Shown: positions 23,307-34,894, counted from the stretch's first letter. The stretch is DNA of 64,000 bases from Phlebopus portentosus (GCA_037892935.1 JAYXKI010000007.1:1612001-1676000); one strand, 5' to 3'. Numbers and translations are program-made. The notes: generated from the sequence alone by a model not told the origin.

Positions 23307-25601
23307 CTATTCCCGAGCCCTACCTTTCCCCTTCGACTGACGAACCCTCTCCACTTCCCCTCTATCTTCCTCTTCCTCGTCTTCACCTTCCCCCGTCTTC
23401 ACCCCAGCCAACTCGAGCAGCAGACGACGATCCGCGTGCGCCTGCGCTACGAGGACGCTGAATTCGTTCAGCATCCAGGACAGGACCTTGTCCCGGTGAT
23501 CCATCCGCGCCAGCACGAACTGCAGCTCGGATTCCCCGACCTCCCGCTGCAGAGCTTCATGCTCGACGCGACCACCCACCGATCTGGCCGCCAGAGCCGT
23601 GACTTTCCGGCGTTTTGCTTCCCGATCGCGCGCCTCCCGAGCTGCCTTACGCTTCGCGGCTACAGCCCTGCCCTTCGTGGCTAGACTACAGCCCTTCGCC
23701 TGCTTCAAGCACGGAGCGCAGGTCCTCTGCGGAAGACCCACGCAATCACGGCCACGCTTCTGGCACTGGTCGCACGGAACCCGATGACGAACGCGCCCAT
23801 CGCTCAATCGTTCGTCGTCGTCGTCGTCGTCATCGTCGTCGTCGTCATTATCGTTGTCGTCACCACCAGAACCACCACCATTAGCCGGAATCCTAGAAGG
23901 ACCAGCCTCAGGTTGAGAAGACGCTCGCCGTGCCGGAGAAACGCGTCTCGCTTGCGTTTCGACAGTTTCGCGCGGAACAGCAGCAGTACCGCTATTGTTG
24001 TTGTTGTTGTTGCTGTTGTTGTTGTTGCTCGCGGTATTGAGAGCCTGAATCTCTTCAAGGCTTGCGTCCGCCTCAAACGGCTCATTCGCCTCCATTCCCA
24101 CATCACCGATATCCATTCCGCTGTCGCCTGGACTCATGACAACGGAGTCTTCTCCCCGATGACCAGGAGGAGGACTCTCAGGACTTTCCTGAATCGCAGG
24201 AGTCTCCTCGTCCGAGTCCACCACTTGCCGAACACCACGAACGCGGCGAGTCCCTGCATCCAGTCGTCGTCGCATGTTGGCCTCGATTTCGGCAGCCATC
24301 CGGGAGATTTCGGCGCGTTGAGCAGCGCGTTCTTCTTCTTCTCGTCTTTCACTCTCGCGAAGCTCAATCTCGAGCATTGTAGGTTCGAGTGAGGTTAAGG
24401 GTGTAGAACGGCTAGCCCCCTCCAAACGTTCCGCTCCGGTTTCGAGCGTTTCGACCGGTTCCGCGACCTCTCCGTCCTCAATCATTTCGCCAGTTTCGAC
24501 CTGAAGAGGAGCGGAATCAACCTCCATTGGACTATCGACGTCCTGAGGCAGCATTTGATGTTGCTGCTGTTGTTGCTGTTGCGGAGGAAATTGTTCAGGC
24601 AACATTGGTTGTTGCTGCTGTTGTTGTTGCGGTTGAGAGAAAGGTTCAGACAGCACTTGTTGGGATCGTTGTTGTTGCTGTTGTTGTTGTTGTTGCGATT
24701 CGGATTCCTGAGCACGAACGAGTTGATAGAGCCGACGACGAAGGATGGAATAGCCGTAGTATTCCCAGAGGAGCCGGACCGTTCTCAATTTCACCCTGTC
24801 GATGCGAAGGATGTGCCCTGCACGAAGGTGTCGTTGCTCGATATCCTCCCAATATTCGAACGCTTGCTGTAGGAAGGATTAGATGGAGATGATAGACAAG
24901 AAGGAGTACCTACGTGACTCCGGACAGCTTCGTCTCGCGTGAAGTCCGTGCTGCCGGTGAACCTCGCCGTTTGTTGGAACTTGGAGCTCTCCATTCTCAC
25001 GTTCTCGAGAGCCTTTTCGATGTCAGGGCACGGTTTCGGGAACATTGGAGGGAACGATTCGCCCAAGAAGAACCCACGAGTCGAATCGAACGAGGCAGGA
25101 TGGAATGGAACCCTGCGTCTGCGGAAGAAAGCTCGTTGTTTGGTCTCCATCCTGGCGTAAAATTCCCGTCGATCGTAGTACAGCGTCCGTAGGAGAGCGT
25201 CCGTGTCGCAGTAGTTGGAGTACGCCGTCTCCGACCAGACTTCTTTCGTTCCTTTGGGACGGACTTGCTCCAACGCTTCCTTCCGTGCCTGTCGAATTTC
25301 GTTAACAAAAATTCTTGATTAGAGTGCGCGGTTTACGCACCGTGGTTGCCTTCCACCCATCCATCAAAGATTCCATCACCGGATTCGTCAACCACCGAAC
25401 CGTCATCGAACCTGTAGGCGCGATCCATTCGACCGGTTTTGTCTTATCCGGCAGAATTACCGTCGTGACGCCATGGTCTAGTTCATCCATTGCCGACCTG
25501 GCCAAGGCGACGTCTGCCTCGAATTTCGCGACCGCTGCCTTCCAGTCGTCATCGGAGTTGATGGGTCCCAAGAGCGCGACGATTTCTTCGGAAGTGAACA
25601 T
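23307..25601 (-). CDS. Antisense spliced gene of element 2 with Zn2Cys6-type motif
   Basis: A three-exon gene on the strand opposite to gag-pol, starting about 130 bp from the 3' LTR. Proposed exons in transcription order: 25601-25341, 25288-24914 and 24866-23307. All are multiples of three with gt...ag introns of about 50 nt, giving about 731 residues without a stop. The N-terminal two exons form an unrecognised, probably globular region (starts MFTSEEIVALLGPINSDD). Exon 3 holds long Gln, Asn and Asp runs, then six cysteines spaced CX2CX6CX7CX2CX6C (CDQCQKRGRDC...CAPCLKQAKGC, about 23775-23686). This fits the fungal Zn2Cys6 cluster spacing. A basic, Ala/Arg-rich segment follows. Position and motif match the antisense gene of element 1. 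Function is unknown; it may be a captured regulator. Confidence 0.72.
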
Positions 25602-25729
25602 GTTGAAGAATGAAGAAGAGATGACAGCGGAAGAAAATTTGGGCGCGACGCGTTATGCTTCGAAACTCCCACGCGTCGGATTGAGATGGGAGTGACCGCG
25701 GACGGTCACTATTTTATGAACCCGGGAGA

Positions 25730-27358
25730 TGAAGAGTAAGTCTGAAGCTTGGGAACGTACGGAGTCGTTACGACCAGTTCCGCGGTGTTCCGACTGGTTT
25801 CGCTCGGTTTCGACTGGTTTCGCTCGAACGAGTGAACTTAGCAAGAACGCCATAGTCCAGATGGCACGTGCACCGTTCTTTGATCGGCCATCAAGACGGG
25901 AGAATCACGGCATTGAGTTTGCACGCGTCGATCACAAGTCTCCGGACCTCGGATCCGCATTCCAGACAAAGAGATTTGACCCTGCAACCTCGTCCTCAGT
26001 CCCTCTCCTTTGTTAAACATCGCAGACTTACTTTGTCAGGCTAGCCAGAGCCCTTCCGAGTCGTTTCCCCGAGTTCCGCTTCGTTCCGCTCAAAGAGACC
26101 CGGTTCCGAAGGTTCCGCACATATTCTGACCTTTCTATATGCGTCCCCTTTAATCCATTATGCTCTCGTTCCAGACATGATTAGTATTGTTTCTTTTGAC
26201 CTATATGTCCCTTAAACCATTCCTATGCGCTCCTCTCCTTTGTAGATAGCGATATGCTTTCCCTTTTCTTTATGACGTAGGTTCTCTGACCGCTGGGAGG
26301 CTCAGTCTTGGACGTTTAGTATAAATATAGCACGACTCTCGTAGTAGAGGGAGAGCTTAGTGGGAGCTGAGTGGGAGCTTAGCTTGCAGTTCTCACATCG
26401 TCTCAAAGCCTCTCGACCTCTAGTCTACTTGTTCGTAGTGGACTCTCTCGTCTCTATAGTCTAATATACGACATTTCGTGTTCTGTACAGTCGATCGGTG
26501 ATCTCTCTTCGCAGTAGAGCCGTTCGTGCGTTCGTATAGTTCGCCGTCATCGTATAAAGGCTTCCCTATCTTCTCTCACCCGAAACAAGACCCCCTCACG
26601 TGTTTCGATCTGTTTCGCCCGGTTTCGCTCGTAACCCAGTTACTCTGCGTGCCGCTCGCAATTTGGTCTCGCAACACCTTCTCCTCTCCATTGTCGTCGG
26701 GAAAGGACACCATATCATCCCTTTCCTCTTGACTTTCCACTCTCCGCTTCCTCAAGACCAGCCCGGTGCTATTCCGCATCGTTTCGATCGGAAACGGTCG
26801 GTTCCATCGTCCCACACATATCCTTCGATTCTCTCAGTCCCCTTCCGTCATCATTTTGCACCTCCATCCCTCGCGTCACATTTCGATACACTCAGCAATT
26901 GTCTTTCGTCCATCGTATCGCGTTTCGAATCGTTACGCCGCGTTCCGACACTTAGACTACGAGTGAGATCGGCTGCAGTCGCTTGCCAGTGTGTTAGCAC
27001 AGTCGATTAGTCACGTTCGGGTTGGTGGTTCGACTAGCGTAGCTTAGTTAGTTCAGTTCTTGTGCCTTGGGTTAGTCGGCTTTAGTCCAGAGCTCGCAGT
27101 TGAGCCGGAGAGTCGATTTAGCCTTTGCACCGCCACCGTCGATCTCGGGAGAAGCCTACCCTCGGGATTCCTCCTCGAGCGCTCACCTCACATCCCCGGT
27201 CCTCTCCAAGCCCTTCCATTGTCTATCCCTATTTCCCTCCACTCCTTCGTGCCCTTAGCTCGGGTGTAATTCTCTGCTGACTGTTTGAAGGTATTCTTGG
27301 GGCAGCCCCTCGAACTATACACTCCCTGTCCGGCATCAGAACGTCCACAGGAGTTTCA
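25730..27358 (+). repeat. 3' LTR of element 2
   Basis: A 1629-bp LTR preceded by CCCGGGAGA, the likely polypurine tract. Two differences from the 5' copy were seen (near 15388 and 15483 in the 5' LTR coordinates), both CpG versus TpG. It ends at 27358 and is followed by the duplicated CCGC and the rest of the element 1 LTR. Confidence 0.95.
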
Positions 27359-27970
27359 CCGCACTAACCTGTACCGGTCCAGCGGCACAGGCCTGTAAGG
27401 GCTGTACTCCCCTATGCCATACCCAGGACACCCCGCATACTATTGTCAGCAAACCAGCCTTCGCCGCTGTTACCCATAATACAGCCTGCTCAGTGGCCGC
27501 CAGACCTTCGGCGGCCTAGGAACAGCACCCACGCCGCCGCCGCCGCCGACCATACGAACCGGCGGCAATGCCTCCACTCCTATCTTATGATCACCTTGTC
27601 CCCCCTTTGACCAAATCCTAGTTCCCCTTCTCCAGCCTCTCTCAAGAATGGTTCCGCCGAATCCAGTGACTCCGGGCTTCAGAAATGCTCGCACGGCGGC
27701 CGGACATGCTGCGGCGGATGTATATCGCGCCATCGCGGAGGTGTATGCCCGCCGCCACGCCGGCTGGGTGAACGATAGCCAATCTCAGGTCTATTTCGTT
27801 GATTGTTTCATATTCTTATCATCCCACATTGTACGCCGAGTGCGGTAGCGCGCCCGGTGGCCATCCGTATATTCCCCCTTTTAGTTTTATTTGACCCCTT
27901 GGTGTTTCAGATCCATATAGAGCGCGCCCTGACTGATCCGAACGGCCCCGACGTTCGACACGACGTACCA
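27359..27970 (+). repeat. 3' LTR of element 1, fragment 2
   Basis: Matches 1847-2456 of the 5' LTR with only transitions in the part compared by eye. It begins with the duplicated CCGC left by element 2 and ends with CA, the duplication made by the giant transposon. Confidence 0.93.
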
Positions 27971-27987
27971 CATCAGGAAATCAGTCC
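27971..27987 (+). repeat. Left terminal inverted repeat of the giant transposon
   Basis: CATCAGGAAATCAGTCC, complementary to 58406-58422 at 16 of 17 positions, and directly after the CA duplication at 27969-27970. Confidence 0.88.
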
Positions 27988-28069
27988 ATTTGGGTTATTA
28001 ATGGATAGTGAGTTATAACACCATAGTAGTTTATAGTAGTACATAGTGTACTATAATAATGTATAGTAA

Positions 28070-28735
28070 TATATAGATACATATAGATGGTATCCTATAG
28101 TAACGTATAATGCATAGGTATGAATAGCAAATGATAGTATCATATAGTTTGATATCTCTGTATAAATTCTGATAAATAGTTATAGTCTATAGTTCAAAGA
28201 AGTGTATAGTTGTTCATAGCAGTGAGCTATCTATATTAGTATCTAGATAGTAATAGAGGTTAGTTATACATAGTCAATATATGGCTAATAATATATAGAA
28301 ATATATAGATGCATATAGATAGTATCTTACAGTAACATATAGTATATAAACATGAATAATAATCAATAGTATAATATAGCTTGATATCTCTATATAAATT
28401 CTGATAAATAGTTATAGTCTATAGTTCAAAGAAGTGTATAGTTGTTCATAGCAGTGAGCTATCTATATTAGTATCTAGATAGTAATAGAGGTTAGTTATA
28501 CATAGTTAATATATGGCTAGTAATATATAGAAATATATAGATGCATATAGATAGTATCTTACAGTAACATATAGTACATAAACATGAATAATAATCAATG
28601 ATGTAATATAGCTTGATATCTCTATATAAATTCTGATAAATAGTTATAGTCCATAGTTCAAAAAAAGATATAGCTGTTCATAGTAGTAAGTTATTTATAT
28701 TAGTATCCAGATAGTAATAGAGATTAGTTATATAA
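28070..28735. repeat. 232-bp A/T-rich tandem repeat, about three copies
   Basis: The marker GATATCTCT recurs at 28151, 28383 and 28615, a period of 232 bp, within strongly A/T-rich DNA full of ATAG motifs. It forms the left subterminal region of the giant transposon and could hold transposase binding sites. No coding potential. Confidence 0.85.
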
Positions 28736-29160
28736 AAGGTAGGGAAAGTATAAACTCGACCAACAGTGATGTGCCACACCTTATACCTTTTGGTCAATAA
28801 CCCTCCCACACAACATCTACAGAAATAAAGAAAATACAACATTTCAAATACAAATTCTGGGTGCAAAGATGTGTAAAGGGCACCTATAACTACAATTTGA
28901 TCATTATAATTTCTAAAAATAAAGTAAAATGAGCTTCCTATTTTAGGAAAAAGTCAAACTTAGCAAACTTACTCCCGTGAATTCTAGAGCAAGCTGAAAA
29001 TTTTCAACAAGATTTTTGCTGCTTACAAATACAAAAATATTATGCAAATGAGCTTATTTGTAATACAATGACATAATTTACTAAGTATTTGTCATACCTT
29101 CATATAGTAAATCTGTCTGGGGGTGGAAGAGCTATCTACTGGCCTTACTGCCTTTTTCAT

Positions 29161-29894
29161 ATGTATTGTCATTCGCGACTTCTGTGATTTTTGTCACACA
29201 GAACACCTCATAATATAAAAATCACCATATCTCACTCAATTTCTGACCTTTCTGCGTGATCTAAGTTGCTAAATCCATAGTTTTAAGATCCTCTTCAAAC
29301 TCCAACACGGATGAAGAGAAATGAGCAAATAATGAGTGAGATATGTCGTAAAAGGCCGATTTTAGACACTTCCTTCATGTGCATTTTTTCCTGCCCTCAG
29401 ACTGGGTGCTACAACAACCTAGACTGCACCAGAGTGGTGCTATTGGCATAATATGAATTTACAGACGTTAGATTGCCTAAGAATGAATTTATTTTGAGGT
29501 CTGGAGGCCCTTGAGAAAAGGTAGGTTTGAGCTCAGCTCAGACATGTATCAAACCAGCAGATACAACACAGAATAGAGCTCAGAGTCAGTCTGTAAATTT
29601 ACAATAAAATAATTATATCATTTTGGACTTGCCTGTAGGACTGTAGAAGCAGGGATGAGGGCAGGAAAAACTGCACATGAAAGATGTGTCTAAAATCGGC
29701 CTTTTGCGACATATCCCACTCATTATTTGCTCATTTCTATTTATAATTGTTGAGGTTTGAAACCAATCTTAAAACTATGAATTAAGCAACTTAGATCATG
29801 CAAAACGGTCAAGAATTGAGTGAGATATGGTGATTTTTATATTATGAGGTGCTCTGTGTGACAAAAATCACAGAAGTCGCGAGTGACAATACAT
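29161..29894. repeat. Foldback element with arms of about 240 bp
   Basis: The left arm (about 29161-29402) is the reverse complement of the right arm (about 29652-29894), with scattered mismatches, around a spacer of about 250 bp. Both arms contain the segment around TCACACAGAACACCTC or its complement. No reading frame. Confidence 0.8.
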
Positions 29895-29983
29895 ACAAGC
29901 TTCTAATATCTAAGGAGAGCCTGTACAAGTCAACTCAACCTCTTTGTGAGAGGAGAAATGTAAAACTTCCTGGGTCAGTCATG

Positions 29984-30464
29984 CACAGTGGGCAAACTGT
30001 TATTTAGACCTGGAATAAATTAATAACTAAATGACAAATGAAATTTGAAATAACAAAAGGGATTAAATTATAAGTAAAGTCATGTGAGAAATGCATAAAG
30101 AAATTTGAAATCTCATAAAGGAAAGATGCTTGCATTTCTTCATGTGCGACATTTTATATTATCCCAAGGAAGACATTTGAAGTTTCTTTTGTAATCTTGT
30201 CAAGGAAGAAATAACTTTTGTGGTCAATGTGAGTTATTTCTTCCTTGACAAGATTACAAAAGCAACTTCAAATGTCTTCCTTGGGATAATATAAAATGTC
30301 GCACATGAAGAAATGCAAGCATCTTTCCTTTATGAGATTTCAAATTTCTTTATGCATTTCTCACATGACTTTACTTATAATTTAATCCCTTTTGTTATTT
30401 CAAATTTCATTTGTCATTTAGTTATGAATTTATTCCAGGCCTAAATAACAGTTTGCCCGCTGTG
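29984..30464. repeat. Near-perfect 481-bp hairpin (two 232-bp arms, 17-nt loop)
   Basis: The arms 29984-30215 and 30233-30464 are reverse complements with very few mismatches. The short loop implies a stable hairpin if transcribed. Structure is that of a foldback MITE or recent inverted duplication. No gene. Confidence 0.88.
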
Positions 30465-31339
30465 ATGTCTCCTCGAAGATTTTTGCCACAGGGTCCTTCC
30501 AAATAAAGTTAGCTCAGGGTTCATCAGAGCCATCAGTCATGTGGCGGGCCGGTCGAGTTTATACTTTCCCTACGTTATTACAGCCGTTTGCGTTAGCAAT
30601 GGCACTCCCAGGTGTTTTTTTTTTTTTTTGAATGAAGTAAAGACAAAATATAACACGTGATGACTGGACTCAGTGGAAAATTTGGTTGGATTTGAGGGTC
30701 AATAGCATCACAAAATCATCAGTTACGACTCTTCTTTACTGAAACTTGGTTTACATGTGTTACTCATAGATTGAGAAAACCACAGTTTTTCTCAATGGCG
30801 ATATCCAATGCAGGTCCCCTTAGGTGCCTTCCTACCCACTACTACCTCAAGATTAGAAGGTATTCAATTTTATTCTACAAATCAAATCTTTTCTTTCAAA
30901 TTTTGACAGGCAGTAGGCAGTCAATGATTAATTTACAAGCTTGTTCTGAGCAATTTGGTTGAAAATTGAGCTCAAGACAAAATGGGTAGTGCCGGAGGAA
31001 AGGTGGAAGGCATGTCAGATGTGGATTGTAACAGCGAAGTCCATTTTCCCATCCACTTCTGAAAACAAATTCTCCTCATTCAAAAAAAAATCCAGAGCAC
31101 CATTACTAATGCAAACGGGTGTAATAGGGATATTTTGGATGTCTATACATATTCGATTATATATGCAGACCAAGAAAATTATAAATATAAGCACGTGAAA
31201 TACACAGAAAAGATATTTAAAATGTCCAAAAGGGTATCCGAGGCTCGGGAATTTATTGCAGATATAATACATCATAAAATTTATGCGGTTTGATGTGTTA
31301 TAGGAGTGCAGCTGCATCCCGGAAGCCATCTCAGGCCAA

Positions 31340-31353
31340 GATGCGTACGCATC
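31340..31353. promoter_or_regulatory. Palindrome GATGCGTACGCATC, copy 1
   Basis: A 14-bp perfect palindrome, 18 bp before a TCACGTGA site at 31371-31378. One of five related sites in the giant transposon, all between genes. Confidence 0.6.
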
Positions 31354-31390
31354 GCAACAACTGAGTCAAGTCACGTGACAAAAAGCTGCG

Positions 31391-31404
31391 GATGCGTACG
31401 CATC
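31391..31404. promoter_or_regulatory. Palindrome GATGCGTACGCATC, copy 2
   Basis: Second copy 38 bp after the first, with TCACGTGA between them. Lies about 420 bp upstream of the kinase start. Confidence 0.6.
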
Positions 31405-31824
31405 TGGCCAAAGCTATACAAGGTGGTGATGTGCATCACGTTCTTTGATCATCTGTGAAGAATTTTTGCTTAACGCCCATGTATATCTGTACAGCCGTTT
31501 AATGGGTACGTACACATTCCCATAAAATTATAAATCTGGGTTTGGGGAGGACTCCTGCCAGTTGCAAGTGCCTTGTTTCTGTATAGTGAGGGCTCTAGCA
31601 CCCCTTAAAATTGAATTTTTTCGTCAGAGATAGCCTCCTACATCCATGTATCTAAGCGTCTATTTCTTTTGTGAGTGGTGAACATCAAAATGTGATGGTG
31701 CAAAGGCATATTTGCACTTCACCCCCTATCTGCCCTCTGTTTTAATCACACGCCCTTCACTCCCATCCCCACTATCTTCGACACTCCCTTCTATACCATC
31801 TGTGATCACTTCCAGCACGAATAA

Positions 31825-32895
31825 ATGGCAGGCCCTGCATCTGAGTGTAAGTAATGAATGGTGAATTGCCTTCGTAATGTAATGGCCCGCCCATAGCCAA
31901 TATCGACTATCTGTTGTGCAAGTGCATTGGTAAAGGGTCGTTTGGGGCCATATACCGCGCATTGAACCGCTCGACTGGCGATTTAATCGCAGTAAAGCAA
32001 GTTATTGACCAGGACGATAAGATACGAGGCAAGGCGGCCTCCGATGTGTTAAGGAATGAAAGTGAGATTCTAGGGAGCCTCAGCCACCCCAATATTGTGC
32101 AGTACTTGGGATTTGAAGGCGGGGATGGCTCTGAAATGATGTGAGTGCCTCTTGCATGCCTTTACCAGGCACTTAAGGGGTGTTTTCCAGGTTCATGGAA
32201 TATGTCTCGAATGGATCTATCAGGGCCTGCTTAAGGGAGCATGGCAGGTTCGAAGACCAAGTTTGTCGGTCGTTCACGGGTCAAGTTCTTGAAGGAATTG
32301 GCTACTGTCACTCCAAAGGCATAATCCACAGAGTAAGCTGGTTTATTGTTTTGTAACACCACATTTACTGAGCATATATGCAGGACTTGAAGAGCGACAA
32401 CATACTTGTCGGTCCTTATGGGGTCTGTAAAATTGCAGATTTCGGCACTTCAAAGTGCACTGACGACGTTTACATGAACAAAATGCACTCTCCCCTCCGA
32501 GGCACATTAATCTACATGGCGCCGGAGGTGCTACGAGCAATGTTTGGATACAGTGCGAAAGTAGACATCTGGAGCTTGGGTTGTGTGGTGTCTGAGATGT
32601 GGACTGGCCATCGACCCTGGGAGGGCAGAGAGGTGGCTAATATTATTCTCGTGGTAAGCAGTGCTGAAATGGCATTGTTTCATGCTAACTAACTTGCTGC
32701 GGTTGTCTCTAGTTAGGAGGAAAAAAGCCAGAGCCCCCCTGCGTCCCACTGGATGCAGTTCCTGGGCCTGATGGGGATGACTTTAGAAGGCGCTGCCTTT
32801 CCATCAGCCCAGATGGGCGACCAACTGCATCTGAGCTACGCCAGCATCCTTATCTAGCCGTGAAACCAGGCTGGTCCTTTACGTGTTTCAAATAA
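31825..32895 (+). CDS. Protein kinase, MAPKKK (STE11/Bck1)-like catalytic domain
   Basis: A Ser/Thr protein kinase of 286 residues, essentially only a catalytic domain. Five exons: 31825-31846, 31897-32140, 32191-32332, 32384-32653 and 32713-32895, with gt...ag introns of about 50 nt that keep the frame. All core motifs are present: glycine loop GKGSFGAIYRA, ATP-binding Lys in LIAVKQV, catalytic loop IIHRDLKSDN, DFG in IADFGTSKC, APE in YMAPEV, and KVDIWSLGCVVSEMWTG. These fit the MAPKKK branch. No regulatory domain is visible, so it could be constitutively active or act on one host pathway. It lies inside the giant transposon, bracketed by palindromes at 31391 and 33056, and has no stop or frameshift. 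Confidence 0.9.
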
Positions 32896-34434
32896 GCTGC
32901 CTGCTTGCTTGCTCATTGTTAGCAAAAGCTCTGTAGCAGTTACTGTTGCTGCTGCTGCTGCTGTTGTTGTTGTTATAGCTTCTCTATATTTTCCCTAATT
33001 TTTATCCACCCCCGCGCGGCAGCGGCAGGGCAAATTTCACGTGATCAGTCGAGGGGATGCGTACGCATCCATCCGTTAGGGTACTGTTGTACAGTCCCCT
33101 GACAAAAGTTGTGTTGCCCCCTTTTTTACATGTTTTTTGCAAATTTCTCTGTCAATTTTTACTAATTCCTTCTGATAAAAAATCAGCATTATTCTGTCAT
33201 AAGAAGTAACATTCCTGTGAAGTTTCATGAGAAAATACCAGAAATTGAGCTCAAAACACAATTTGGGTGTTGTCAATTTATATAGGGAAAATGATTGACT
33301 CTTAGAGACTCTTCTCTTCATAAAAATATTCCTACACAAGCTACTAGCATGAGACTTTGTAAACATGCTGTTCTGATAGTATTGCATATCATATGAATTT
33401 ACTAGATTTTTCTTACAGGTGCAGAAGAGTCTGGAGGGCAATGAAGCTCAAGTGAGGTCAAAAATAGGCAAAATAAAAGGGAAAATTGGCAAAACTGTCA
33501 CTTTCTGACCCCACCAAGTGCAGCCCAGGCCCTCTCACTTGACACAAAAATCTGAAAAAATCATATTTTATTCCTACATATGAGAAATGTAAATGTGCAA
33601 AATTTCATATTGTTTCAACAAGTTGTTGAGCCTCTGGAGGTCAAACAGTACTGAAAATTTGGGCCAATTTGGTGCATATAGTCACTTGGGCCTGTTTCCA
33701 GTTCCAACTCAATTTTCAAGTTTTTGCTATCAAATTTTGCATGTATGTTGGTTCATATTATAGAATGATTGTAATTTTTTTTTTCAGAAACAACAGGGCT
33801 GAATTGAGTGCAAAAAATGAAGATTACGCCAAAAATAGCCTAAAAACATGGGTGACAAAACTTTTATCATGGGACTATACAGGTAACCGTGGAGTTATTC
33901 GAAGGATGGAAGCCAAGAGTAAAGTGTATGTGTCAGTCGAGATTGTTGAGGTTCGGTCGGGACGTCAAGAAGGCCATCTCTTGGGACCTCGTATAGCTGC
34001 ACCTGGCTTCATATCTGGGCAGCATACGGCATTTGTCTTAGCAGGTGATCACTATCTTTCTATCACAGCCTAGGAAAGGTGCTCTTTCTGGATGCAAATG
34101 GTTGTCTATGACTCTTGGGCAAATATCCAGAAGAAGAGCCAGTGATACCTTCACAAATGAATTATTCGATACAGCACTTCACTTATACAGCACTTCATTT
34201 ACTTTAATCGGCAAGGTCAACAGTACCGCCCTGTACGTTCTTTACTTTCGGAATCTGTTCAGAAAAAAAAGGATAGGCAGTTTGCACCTGTAAAAATATA
34301 CAAGAGAACTCACCTTCTTCCCTTTCAACCTTTCTTTCCTCTTTATGCTCTGCTTCTTTCTTTCCTCGCGCTTTCGTAATCCTACCCCGAACTTCAGGTC
34401 GGGGTTTTGCTCTTCGAACTACCTCCTCATCAGA
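32896..34434. other. Intergenic region in the giant transposon
   Basis: No supported gene. A palindrome and CACGTGA lie just after the kinase. A short triplet run (GCTGCTGCTG, then GTTGTTGTTG) lies at 32948-32975. The 134-codon frame at 33669-34073 has no motif and is probably chance. Confidence 0.5.
33056..33069. promoter_or_regulatory. Palindrome GATGCGTACGCATC, copy 3
   Basis: Third copy, 11 bp after TCACGTGA (33037-33044) and 160 bp after the kinase stop. Confidence 0.6.
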
Positions 34435-34894
34435 TCAACCAGCCTTCTCTGAAAGTTTGAATCCAAAGACCAATCGCAGATCCTCCCCAAGCACCAATGA
34501 AATACTTTGCCTGCTGCCAGAAGATCTGGCTACCGCACCACCGATGATACCCTTGATAGGGCAAGCAAGGGCAAAGTGCTGCGAAAAAGAAAGATGAAAA
34601 GGACAAAGGGGGCGTTCTCGTGAAGGGACTAGGTGAGGTGAATTGAAATACGGGATGATGAGACTGAGGACAAGCCGGTCGTACTCGATAATGCAGACGA
34701 ACACATAAATTCTGACCAGAGAAGTGAGGATGACATGGATATGAAAGTAGATATGTACAAATAAAAAAAAGAATGTAACGCACTTCTCCTGCTCCCAACT
34801 CGTCCACCGGCACTCCAGCCGCGATTGCGGCTTGCGCACCATCCTTCTGTGCATTTTTACGCTGGCGCGCGGTCTTCGACAACTTCACACCCAT
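34435..34894 (-). CDS. Small two-exon gene, unknown function
   Basis: Transcribed leftwards. Exon 1 (34894-34784) starts MGVKLSKTARQRKNAQKD and exon 2 (34578-34435) ends in FGFKLSEKAG. Both are multiples of three with a gt...ag intron of about 205 nt, giving 84 residues. The N-terminal half is Lys/Arg/Ala-rich; the second half has CPIKGIIGG followed by a Ser/Arg segment. I do not recognise the family. Intron length is larger than usual here, so the model is tentative. Confidence 0.45.

Larger units (their letters stand above)
15298..27358 (+). mobile_element. Ty3/gypsy LTR retrotransposon, element 2 (young, apparently complete)
   Basis: A 12.06 kb element with two 1629-bp LTRs that differ at only two sites seen by eye, both C/T at CpG. 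It is flanked by the duplication CCGC (15294-15297 and 27359-27362). Order: 5' LTR, PBS, gag, -1 frameshift site, pol, antisense Zn2Cys6-type gene, 3' LTR. Gag and pol are open over their full lengths. It inserted into the 3' LTR of element 1 and is the most recent insertion by LTR identity. Confidence 0.94.
28739..30573. mobile_element. Non-autonomous inverted-repeat element (1.8 kb) with nested foldbacks
   Basis: A 23-bp perfect inverted repeat starting GTAGGGAAAGTATAAACTC bounds this stretch (28739-28761 and 30551-30573). There is no transposase inside. It contains a foldback element at 29161-29894 and a long hairpin at 29984-30464. No clear target duplication could be assigned at its edges. 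Confidence 0.7.
30574..31824. other. Non-coding region upstream of the kinase gene
   Basis: No convincing gene; frames are short. Contains a T run near 30618-30632, two GATGCGTACGCATC palindromes and a TCACGTGA site. The last few hundred bases are the probable promoter of the kinase gene. Confidence 0.5.

Noticed and set aside
23784..24872. Val/Leu-rich plus-strand frames of up to 202 codons
   Set aside because: Shadows of the Gln, Asn and Asp codon runs of the antisense gene.
28020..30570. CRISPR-like or clustered repeats
   Set aside because: Repeats are long tandem or inverted units in eukaryotic DNA without spacer structure or cas genes.
33669..34073. 134-codon frame after the kinase
   Set aside because: No motif, no supporting splice structure, and A/T-rich low-complexity surroundings.
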